A stretch of DNA of 11,874 bases. Origin: an uncultured Subdoligranulum sp. Lineage in GTDB: Bacteria; Bacillota_A; Clostridia; Oscillospirales; Ruminococcaceae. The DNA lies in NCBI RefSeq assembly GCF_937890665.1, contig NZ_CALADU010000112.1, forward strand, positions 1 through 11,874, given 5' to 3'. The translations under genes were made by a program, and so were the position numbers. The notes below the pieces were generated by a model. That model made no database searches. It was given only the letters and a program-made list of their open reading frames with translations, and was not told where the DNA came from. Shown piece after piece: positions 1 through 4,633 of the stretch. Each line of letters begins with the position of its first letter. Positions within the stretch are counted from its first letter, which is position 1.

Positions 1-1
1 C

Positions 2-238
2 CTGCCGGTAATCCATCCTAGTGAGGAAATCCTGCTGCTGGAACAGGAGCAGCTGGATGTACTGGTGGAGTCCGAGACCATCCGCCTGAACGCCGGGGAT
101 ACCACGGTGGTGCAGTCCAACCTGCCCCACATTGTTTCCAACCCTGGGGATACCACAGCGGTGGGGTTGGCGGTGTTCACTCCGGCCATTTGGTTCCCCA
201 ACAACCGGCGCACCCTCAACCGCGGTGGCGAAACCTAA
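2..238 (+). CDS. C-terminal end of a cupin-domain protein (partial)
   Basis: The frame is open from the left edge and ends at TAA 236-238, giving 78 residues. The visible part fits the second half of a small cupin barrel. It has the HPSEEILLLEQEQLDV stretch (in cupins: a conserved E, then 'vleGeldv'), followed by 'IRLNAGDTTVVQSNLPHIVSNPGDT', which matches the family pattern 'L..GD....p...pH...n.gd', and closes on a beta strand with 'AVFTPAIWF'. In bacteria such C-terminal cupins often form the sensor half of HTH-XRE/cupin regulators, but the N-terminal part is outside the window, so a stand-alone cupin enzyme or binding protein is equally possible. A terminator lies 60 bases downstream, so this is the last gene of its transcript. 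The family call is fairly safe; the function is unknown. Confidence 0.7.
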   Translation: MPVIHPSEEILLLEQEQLDVLVESETIRLNAGDTTVVQSNLPHIVSNPGDTTAVGLAVFTPAIWFPNNRRTLNRGGET

Positions 239-297
239 ATGTTCGCATAGGAATACCAAAAAGAAGTACAGCCAATTGCCTGTACTTCAGACTGTCG

Positions 298-328
298 AAA
301 AAGGTCACCGGAAGGTGGCCTTTTTCTC
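298..328 (+). terminator. Rho-independent terminator of the cupin gene
   Basis: The arms AAAAAGGTCACC (298-309) and GGTGGCCTTTTT (314-325) pair along 12 bp with one G-U, a GGAA loop and a T run. It lies just downstream of the cupin stop. Confidence 0.85.
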
Positions 329-491
329 GTAAATGGGAAGAAAATAAGATGAATGGTGTAAGGTGATAAAAAATGCCGGTGAAGAACGCCGGAAAACGAG
401 GACAACGGGAATTGGAATGTGGTCCAATTCGCCACAAAATGCACCTGTTCTTTCACTATTTTTTCTATCTGTCTTCTTGTTTTCAAACAGA

Positions 492-527
492 AAACCTGCC
501 CTGGCCTGATTGCCAAAGCAGGTTTCT
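492..527 (-). terminator. Terminator of the minus-strand recombinase-like operon
   Basis: The inverted repeat AAACCTGC (492-499) / GCAGGTTT (518-525) is followed on the minus strand by a T-rich stretch (GGTTTTCTGTTT). It is about 65 bases past the stop at 590 and is the best stop signal for that operon. Apart from this hairpin and the next one, nothing is seen in 330-589. Confidence 0.55.
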
Positions 528-537
528 CCACAAGCTG

Positions 538-574
538 ACGCGCTTTTCTCTACAGAAAGCGCGTGATTTTTATT
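538..574 (+). terminator. Hairpin with T tract, plus-strand orientation
   Basis: ACGCGCTTT (538-546) pairs with AAAGCGCGT (556-564), 9 bp, followed by GATTTTTATT. It reads as a terminator for plus-strand transcripts arriving from the left. On the minus strand it may add to the preceding hairpin as a second stop structure. Confidence 0.5.
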
Positions 575-589
575 CATTGCTTGTTCGTT

Positions 590-1489
590 TTACTTTTGGT
601 GATATCTACGCAAAAAGGCCTGCCGGTCCTTGCAATGGAACCGCTCCATCACTTCGGCGGCGGTTCCGCCATCCTCCAGCGCCTGGCGGATGGCGGTCTC
701 CCGGATGGCTGAGAAAGTCAGACAAGGTACGCCCGCCCTTCTCTCCAGCAGCGCCAGATGTTCCCGCAGCACATTGGCTTCCACCGGGCGTCCGTCCGGT
801 GTGGCAAACAGCAGATGGTCAGGATTGCAGCGGGCATCCACCGCCTGCAGGGCACACAGCGTGCGAATCTGCGATTCCACAATGCTTTTGCAGGCGGCCG
901 GCAGCGGGACGGAATAGGACTGGACGGGCAGCAGCGCCAGCCTGGTTTTGCGCTCCTTACTCTGTTCGTCGGCAATGCGGGCGACCCGGTTGCGCACAGT
1001 CAGCCGGCTGGCGGCCAGGTCCGCATCCTCCTTCCGAAGGGCCAGCACTTCCCTCTGGGGAAGTCCCGTGGCAAAGGCAAAACGGATCAGGTTGCCCCAC
1101 AGCTCCTCCTCGCAGACGGCCAGCAACTTTTCCCGTTCCTCCCGGGTAAAGACAGGCTGTTCCCGGTGGGGTCCGGCTTTTCGTCTGGCGAGGACTTCTT
1201 CGCCTAAAATCTCCGGCGTACAGGGATTTTCTGCCAGCAGCCCTGCCGTCACCCCTTGCTGAAGGATGGTCCGCAGCAGCTTGTAGGTATTTTTGGCCTT
1301 TCCGCCGGGCAGACCGGCAAAAAAGCGTTTCAGACGCAGAGGCGTCAGCTCTGCCAGTTCATATCTTCCCAGGCAGGGCAGGATTGTATTTTGAAGCAGC
1401 CCCTGATAGGACTGCGCGGTCCTGTGGGAACCGGCATGGGACGCCTGCCAGGCGGCAAACCAGTCCTGCGCCCATTGTTTCAATTTCAT
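590..1489 (-). CDS. Tyrosine-recombinase-fold protein, catalytically degenerate
   Basis: A 299-aa protein read from ATG 1489, preceded by GGGAGG about 8 bases upstream. A longer frame to 1564 would overlap the upstream gene and has no such site. Residues 1-85 look like the helical core-binding (SAM-like) domain, including 'LTPLRLKRFFAGL' at about 48-60. Residues 115-299 follow the catalytic-domain layout: 'ATGLPQREVLALRKED' at about 140 and 'FSAIRETAIRQAL' at about 259. Against the usual TGLRxxE / HxLRH / GH / Y pattern, Arg I is Pro144, the first His is Ser260, the second His is Glu264 and the third position is Cys286. Only Arg263 and Tyr296 survive. Strand exchange is therefore unlikely; DNA binding or regulation is possible. 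It lies 31 bases behind the Phd-like gene and shares its operon. Confidence 0.8.
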   Translation of the reverse strand: MKLKQWAQDWFAAWQASHAGSHRTAQSYQGLLQNTILPCLGRYELAELTPLRLKRFFAGLPGGKAKNTYKLLRTILQQGVTAGLLAENPCTPEILGEEVLARRKAGPHREQPVFTREEREKLLAVCEEELWGNLIRFAFATGLPQREVLALRKEDADLAASRLTVRNRVARIADEQSKERKTRLALLPVQSYSVPLPAACKSIVESQIRTLCALQAVDARCNPDHLLFATPDGRPVEANVLREHLALLERRAGVPCLTFSAIRETAIRQALEDGGTAAEVMERFHCKDRQAFLRRYHQK

Positions 1490-1520
1490 TGGGTGTCCTC
1501 CCGGTTTTTTCACCAGAATA

Positions 1521-1997
1521 CTACGGTTTATCGTGTTTTGAAAGGGAGTCCTGCTGCGCTGCATTCTCCGAAAGGTCTGCTCGCAGTTCGGCCAGCTGCT
1601 GCCGGAACATTCCCTGCAGTTCCTGCCAGACCTGCGGGTTCTTGAGCGACGGCGACGGCTGTTTCAGTTCCTTGTCCAGGTCCGCAACCGCCACCGACAG
1701 CGTCTTTTCATCCAATATCCCGCAGCGATGACGGAGATACCGGATGACCGCCTCACTCTCCTTGTCTTCGGCGTGCATGGCGTAGCGGAGCGCGCAGTTG
1801 ATCACCGACCCGAAGTCCTCCGTGTGGAACGGATCCAGCCAGGAGGACGGGCAGAGGACGAGATCGTCCTTTCCCTCATTGGTGATGACCAGCCCGATGT
1901 TTTCCCGGAGCACACGGTCCAGCACAGCGTCCAGATTCTCTGCCAGTTCCTGGCGGGAGATGCGTTCCATCGTTTCGGTGGATGGTAAATTTGTCAT
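1521..1997 (-). CDS. Phd/YefM-like antitoxin-type protein with helical C-terminal extension
   Basis: A 158-aa protein. ATG 1997 is preceded on the minus strand by a perfect AGGAGG (2007-2012), nine bases away. Residues 10-55, 'ISRQELAENLDAVLDRVLRENIGLVITNEGKDDLVLCPSSW', follow the Phd/YefM pattern (is.sel..nl..ildrv.....pv.It..gk...vlv...w), a DNA-binding antitoxin fold that normally autorepresses its operon. The C-terminal two thirds are charged and helical, and longer than the ~80-90 aa of typical antitoxins. No RelE, Doc or other toxin is adjacent; the next gene is the degenerate recombinase 31 bases on. The protein may therefore be a regulator borrowed from toxin-antitoxin systems, or an antitoxin with an unrecognised partner. 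The domain call is moderately sure, the partner is unknown. Confidence 0.65.
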   Translation of the reverse strand: MTNLPSTETMERISRQELAENLDAVLDRVLRENIGLVITNEGKDDLVLCPSSWLDPFHTEDFGSVINCALRYAMHAEDKESEAVIRYLRHRCGILDEKTLSVAVADLDKELKQPSPSLKNPQVWQELQGMFRQQLAELRADLSENAAQQDSLSKHDKP

Positions 1998-2065
1998 GAC
2001 AGCATGCCTCCTGTCCTTCTGTTTCCTGTCCCCGGATTTGTCTTGCCGGTTTTCGTGCTGCTTTC

Positions 2066-2074
2066 ATTATAGCA
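2066..2074 (-). promoter_or_regulatory. Extended -10 promoter for the Phd-like/recombinase-like operon
   Basis: The minus strand reads TGC-TATAAT, a consensus -10 with the extended TG motif, about 70 bases upstream of the start codon at 1997. No good -35 is seen 17 bases upstream, as is common for extended -10 promoters. Confidence 0.5.
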
Positions 2075-2150
2075 TCCGGGACGGGCCATTACAGGGACTT
2101 TCAAAAATAAATTTGATGTGCTTCCTGCGGGAGGCGACCTGCAGGCTGTG

Positions 2151-2588
2151 TCAGGGGATCATTTCATCGCAATAGGAAAAAATCTGCTTCTTTTCCTGTA
2201 TGGCGCATCGAAGTGTTGCAGCCGCCCCGCCCCAGTCATGGAGGACATAGGCCACCACGATGTCGGAAGACTGGACCATCCATCGGTTCCTGCGAGAAAT
2301 CGCAAAACGGGGCGGCACGGTTTCCAGCGGCGGGTAAATGGTCCTGTCGTAACCGGAAGCGTCTCTCCTGTCGTTGAGATAGGCCATGACAAGAACCAAT
2401 TCGATCTGGGGATACTGTTCCTTTTGTCTCCGCAAGACAGATGCCGCCAGGTTGTCAAAGGCACCATAACCACCCAGATAAAAGGTTGTGGCGCCTCGCG
2501 CAATCAATTCCTGTGTCACACCATATAGCTATCTTTCCACTGCCTGGCACTGCGAAATCTGCGAATGACCGCAAAACGTAACAATCAC
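2151..2588 (-). pseudogene. SLOG/DUF1273-like gene interrupted by one in-frame amber codon
   Basis: Read from GTG 2588 (GGAGG at 2596-2600 on this strand, seven bases upstream), the frame gives VIVTFCGHSQISQCQAVER, then TAG (2529-2531), then LYGVTQELIARGATTFYLGG and on to TGA 2151-2153. Without the stop this would be a 145-residue protein. The N-terminal 'TFCGH' and the 'FYLGGYGAFD' glycine-rich turn are the two nucleotide-binding signatures of the YpsA/DUF1273 branch of the SLOG fold, so the two halves clearly belong to one gene. 'AYLNDRRDASGYDRTIYPPLE' and 'SSDIVVAYVLHDWGGAAATL' continue the fold. TAG is one base from TGG (Trp). A GTG or ATG after the stop could start a fragment, but it would lack the first signature. 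It is either a recent pseudogene or depends on amber readthrough. SLOG proteins are thought to bind nucleotide-derived ligands; the role here is unknown. Confidence 0.75.
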
Positions 2589-2597
2589 TTTTATTCC

Positions 2598-2638
2598 TCC
2601 ATTATAGTGATTATAATCACTATAATGGAAAGTGGCAA
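2598..2638. promoter_or_regulatory. Divergent promoter/operator built on a 32-bp palindrome
   Basis: Positions 2598-2629 form an uninterrupted palindrome centred at 2613.5; its core is GTGATTATAATCAC. On the minus strand TTGCCA (2633-2638), 17 bases and TATAAT (2610-2615) make a good sigma-70 promoter for the SLOG-like gene, with the -10 inside the palindrome. TATAAT also occurs on the plus strand at 2612-2617, 2621-2626 and 2645-2650, but with weak -35 partners. The XRE protein encoded just to the right is the natural candidate to bind here and control both directions (inference). Confidence 0.6.
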
Positions 2639-2672
2639 GCCCCCTATAATAATCAAAAACGGGGGTGATGCA

Positions 2673-2897
2673 GTGCCGATCTCGTTTCGTCCGATGCGGG
2701 AATTTATGAAAGAGAACCATATTTCCTTCTACCGTTTGGCCAACGAAGGAATTGATGCGCAAACTCTGCAAAGGATACGCCATGACAAGCCTGTCACCAC
2801 CGACACCCTCGGGAAAATCTGCAGCATCCTGCACTGCCAACCGGGAGATCTGATTGAATATATCGATTCATCCCGCGAAGAGAAATCTGTCGACTAG
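2673..2897 (+). CDS. Small XRE-family HTH regulator
   Basis: A 74-aa protein read from GTG 2673, with a GGGGGTG ribosome binding site at 2661-2667. The sequence 'ISFRPMREFMKENHISFYRLANEGIDAQTLQRIRHDKPVTTDTLGKICSILHCQPGDLIEYI' is the standard layout of short Firmicutes XRE (HTH_26 type) regulators: helix 1, 'YRLANEG', a recognition helix around 'DAQTLQRIRHD', then 'TTDTLGKICSILHCQPGDLIEY'. It is a single HTH with no sensor domain. It is divergent from the interrupted SLOG-like gene across the palindrome at 2598-2629, the usual arrangement for an autoregulated local repressor. A terminator follows about 80 bases after the stop. Family very likely; the operator assignment is inferred. Confidence 0.85.
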   Translation: MPISFRPMREFMKENHISFYRLANEGIDAQTLQRIRHDKPVTTDTLGKICSILHCQPGDLIEYIDSSREEKSVD

Positions 2898-2977
2898 CCA
2901 TATTTCGGAGAATTTCTCAAAGCGTATCAGGTCTGCCGCGTCCCATTTCCGGTTATAAAGATCCGACATATCAATGC

Positions 2978-3028
2978 AGCCAGGCGGCGCCGTTCACAAC
3001 GTGGACAGCGCTGCTTGGCTCTTTCTTT
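2978..3028 (+). terminator. Strong terminator after the XRE gene
   Basis: The 13-base arms AGCCAGGCGGCGC (2978-2990) and GCGCTGCTTGGCT (3008-3020) pair with two G-U pairs and are followed by CTTTCTTTG. Confidence 0.75.
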
Positions 3029-3087
3029 GTGTCAGGAGTTAGAGAAGTACATTTTTCAGGACTTCTGCCTTCCAAGGTTCTGTTATG

Positions 3088-3167
3088 CCGCCGGTAAATT
3101 TTGCAAGGTATTTCCTGCAAAAAAGACCGGCGGGCGGGCCGCTGGAAAGATGCATGGCCAGCTTTTT
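3088..3167. other. Two stacked hairpins in a gene-free stretch
   Basis: The first is long and bipartite. CCGCCGGT (3088-3095) pairs with ACCGGCGG (3126-3133); after a 3x3 internal loop, TTTTGCAAGG pairs with CCTGCAAAA with one bulged base. The second, GCTGG (3141-3145) / CCAGC (3158-3162), is followed by TTTTT (3163-3167), a short terminator shape. I see no convincing protein gene in 2898-3640. The structure suggests a small RNA or stacked terminators; no known RNA family is recognised. Confidence 0.45.
3117..3132 (+). repeat. 16-bp direct repeat, copy 1
   Basis: GCAAAAAAGACCGGCG occurs exactly at 3117-3132 and again at 3238-3253, 121 bases apart. Here it forms the 3' arm of the long hairpin; in copy 2 it forms the 5' arm of a terminator. 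Confidence 0.7.
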
Positions 3168-3237
3168 CCGGGACAAAAAACGGACAGGCTGCCTGCGAAC
3201 AACGGGGAAAAGGCCCGGCTCATAAGGCGTCCGATGC

Positions 3238-3253
3238 GCAAAAAAGACCGGCG
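3238..3253 (+). repeat. 16-bp direct repeat, copy 2
   Basis: Exact second copy of the repeat at 3117-3132. It lies in the left arm of the bidirectional terminator. Confidence 0.7.
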
Positions 3254-3292
3254 AGCCACCCGAAAACACATGGGCTTCGCCGATCTTTTTTT
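3240..3292. terminator. Bidirectional terminator
   Basis: The left arm AAAAAAGACCGGCGAGCC (3240-3257) pairs with GGCTTCGCCGATCTTTTTT (about 3273-3291) with one bulge and one G-U. There is a T tract on both strands, so it can stop transcripts from either side. Confidence 0.75.
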
Positions 3293-3369
3293 GCAACTAT
3301 CAGAAAGAATATTGTGCGAAGTATCGACAAACGAAGCAAAAAACCTCTGCTTTTTTGTCGCGTTTTAAC

Positions 3370-3404
3370 ACAAGAAAAGACCCGGTCTTTTCAGACCGAG
3401 TCTT
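3370..3404 (-). terminator. Terminator downstream of tRNA-fMet fragment 1
   Basis: On the minus strand AAGACTCGGTC-TGAAAA-GACCGGGTCTT-TTCTTG lies directly behind the CCA end of the first tRNA fragment. It is an 11-bp stem with one G-U pair. Confidence 0.8.
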
Positions 3405-3448
3405 GGTGGTTGCGGGGACAGGACTTGAACCTGCGACCTCCGGGTTAT
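3402..3448 (-). repeat. 47-bp repeat copy 1: 3' half of tRNA-fMet (attachment-site scar)
   Basis: The minus strand reads ATAACCCGGAGG, then GTCGCAGGTTCAAGTCCTG and TCCCCGCAACCA: anticodon-loop end, variable loop, T arm, acceptor 3' strand and encoded CCA of an initiator tRNA. An exact copy lies at 3646-3692. Upstream of the anticodon loop the sequence departs from any tRNA, so no D arm or 5' acceptor strand follows in register. A tRNA gene broken at the anticodon loop and duplicated in its 3' half is the classic footprint of tyrosine-integrase insertion. Not a functional tRNA. Confidence 0.8.
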
Positions 3449-3602
3449 CCCTGCGGGCCTCTTGCGGTGCCCGGCGCAGGCTTCGCGGTCCGCTGGCCGC
3501 TTGCCTTTGCCGACCGCTGCGCCAGAAAATCCTCCCTGTTTCCGCCACTGGCGGCGGTCGGATTTTCTGCCCAACGAGCTCGCTCGCCGGTCTCATAACC
3601 CG
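3441..3602. other. GC-rich palindromic segment between the two tRNA fragments
   Basis: The segment is bracketed by CGGGTTAT (3441-3448) and its complement ATAACCCG (3595-3602). Inside, CAGAAAATCC (3523-3532) is inverted at 3560-3569, and CGACCGC (3511-3517) at 3554-3560. The plus strand at 3592-3602, CTCATAACCCG, equals the sense anticodon loop and stem of tRNA-fMet, so an inverted piece of the tRNA bounds the right side. It could be a small non-autonomous palindromic element or the remnant of a deleted integrated element; no protein is encoded. Confidence 0.4.
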
Positions 3603-3612
3603 CAAACGCGCA

Positions 3613-3648
3613 GCAAAAAAGCCGGCCAACCATTCGGTTGACCGGCTT
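3613..3648 (-). terminator. Terminator downstream of tRNA-fMet fragment 2
   Basis: On the minus strand AAGCCGGTCAACC-GAAT-GGTTGGCCGGCTT-TTTT is a 13-bp stem with one G-U pair and a T tract. Its sequence differs from the terminator behind fragment 1, so the two flanks have separate origins. Confidence 0.85.
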
Positions 3649-3692
3649 GGTGGTTGCGGGGACAGGACTTGAACCTGCGACCTCCGGGTTAT
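3646..3692 (-). repeat. 47-bp repeat copy 2: 3' half of tRNA-fMet (attachment-site scar)
   Basis: Exact repeat of 3402-3448, with three more bases matching the tRNA (anticodon loop CTCATAA intact on the minus strand). The next bases, CCAAG, do not pair with the anticodon stem CCCGG, so the 5' half is absent. With the tRNA on the minus strand, an element inserted in its 3' half would lie to the right, directly abutting the recombinase-like cluster, and the intact tRNA would sit at the far right end outside this window. Confidence 0.8.
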
Positions 3693-3772
3693 GAGCTTGG
3701 AGGCAAGACCTCTTCTTTTTTATTTCGATAATTCGTATTTTATTTTCTCTATATGCTCGTGAAATTCTCCTT

Positions 3773-3809
3773 ATTCTATATACCTTAATTTAAGGTAATT
3801 ATATAGAAT
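3773..3809. promoter_or_regulatory. AT-rich inverted repeat upstream of the recombinase cluster
   Basis: TACCTTAA (3781-3788) mirrors TTAAGGTA (3790-3797) around one T. The outer arms ATTCTATATA (3773-3782) and TATATAGAAT (3800-3809) extend it with a small bulge. It sits about 10 bases upstream of the -35, a good position for an operator or a recombinase arm site. Nothing else is seen in 3693-3772. Confidence 0.45.
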
Positions 3810-3819
3810 TCTATTGCCT

Positions 3820-3847
3820 TTGTCAACATTTTTAGGTACACTATAAG
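3820..3847 (+). promoter_or_regulatory. Promoter of the recombinase-like cluster
   Basis: TTGTCA (3820-3825), 16 bases, TATAAG (3842-3847). It lies 115 bases upstream of the first start codon and is the only reasonable sigma-70 promoter seen in this gap. Confidence 0.5.
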
Positions 3848-3961
3848 CAGGAAAGGCTCGTTGGGGAAATCTTATTCCCCTTCCCCGTCCGAACAAAAGA
3901 ATTTTCCGTAGATTTTCGCCTAAAAAAGTTGTTGCTAAATTCGGGAGGGACAGGATATAAA

Positions 3962-4633
3962 ATGGATTCCGCAACCATATCTGCCGCCAAAAAACGTGTT
4001 CGGCAGCCACCTCACATATTAGAACTTTGTGACGGTCTGTCCGTACATTACACTTTCTCCTCCATCTCCGTTGCCAATCGCAAGCGAGGGAACACAGCGA
4101 ATCAAATCAAGTTGTACCTCTACAGTTCTTCACTGAAAAGAAAAGTAGGGGCCGATGTTCGTCTGCGCTATACAACGCCGCTCAAAAAAGTACGAAAGAC
4201 AAACAGGACGCGGCATACCCCTCCTGCGGAAAAGATTCTGCAAGGCGTGCAAAAACTACTGGCCAAAAATGAAGAACTGCGAGAGTGTGATTTGACAAAA
4301 ACGCCGGAAAGGGCATCCGTGCTCTCCGCAAAATTAGCAGTCTTCTGGTTACAAAAGCAATCTTCTTTTCAAACAAAATATTCAAAAAGTAGTGATGAAG
4401 CATCTTCCCTAGAAAAAATGATGGCACAGGTTATTCTATGCTTGGGAAATTTGGATCTCTCGAGATTATTGCATGAACATGAATTGCCTCTTCTCTGCAC
4501 ACACGTTTTCACCACCTTGCGAAAAGTCGTCGAGCGCAGAGCTTATATGCTAATTCAAGAAAGCTTGTCCAAGTCTGTTGTATCCGTTGCCGACTTTGAT
4601 GTCCTCGAAGAACGTGACCCAACGACTGTATGA
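3962..4633 (+). CDS. Unrecognised 223-aa protein, first gene of the recombinase-like cluster
   Basis: ATG 3962 is preceded by AGGA six bases upstream and GGGAGGG (3943-3949) further up; an upstream TTG at 3929 has no site. I do not recognise the family. Residues 10-80 are basic and beta-rich ('LSVHYTFSSISVANRKR', 'QIKLYLYSSSLKRKVG', 'VRLRYTTPLKKVRKTNR'). Residues 88-205 are helical, with leucine-rich stretches such as 'KILQGVQKLLAKNEELRE' and 'HELPLLCTHVFTTLRKVVERR'. No catalytic tyrosine-recombinase motif is present. The last 12 codons overlap the next frame by 35 bases. Joining the two frames by a +1 shift at the stop would give 'ERDPTTV-YDYGALLQKVF', a smooth continuation, so this could be the N-terminal DNA-binding half of a once-single protein of about 560 aa. 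A separate accessory subunit is the alternative. Confidence 0.6.
   Translation: MDSATISAAKKRVRQPPHILELCDGLSVHYTFSSISVANRKRGNTANQIKLYLYSSSLKRKVGADVRLRYTTPLKKVRKTNRTRHTPPAEKILQGVQKLLAKNEELRECDLTKTPERASVLSAKLAVFWLQKQSSFQTKYSKSSDEASSLEKMMAQVILCLGNLDLSRLLHEHELPLLCTHVFTTLRKVVERRAYMLIQESLSKSVVSVADFDVLEERDPTTV

Noticed and set aside
373..1149. 258-aa plus-strand ORF
   Set aside because: It lies antisense to the recombinase-like gene and has low-complexity Pro/Arg/Ala composition, typical of an antisense shadow in a GC-rich gene.
3101..3629. ORFs of about 105-165 aa on both strands across the first tRNA fragment
   Set aside because: Translations such as 'GQDLNLRPPG' and 'SQVQVLSP' are the well-known artefacts of translating tRNA T-arm sequence; the region holds terminators and repeats, not codons.
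3402..3692. Functional tRNA-Met genes
   Set aside because: Only the 3' half is present at each site; the D arm and 5' acceptor strand do not follow in register.
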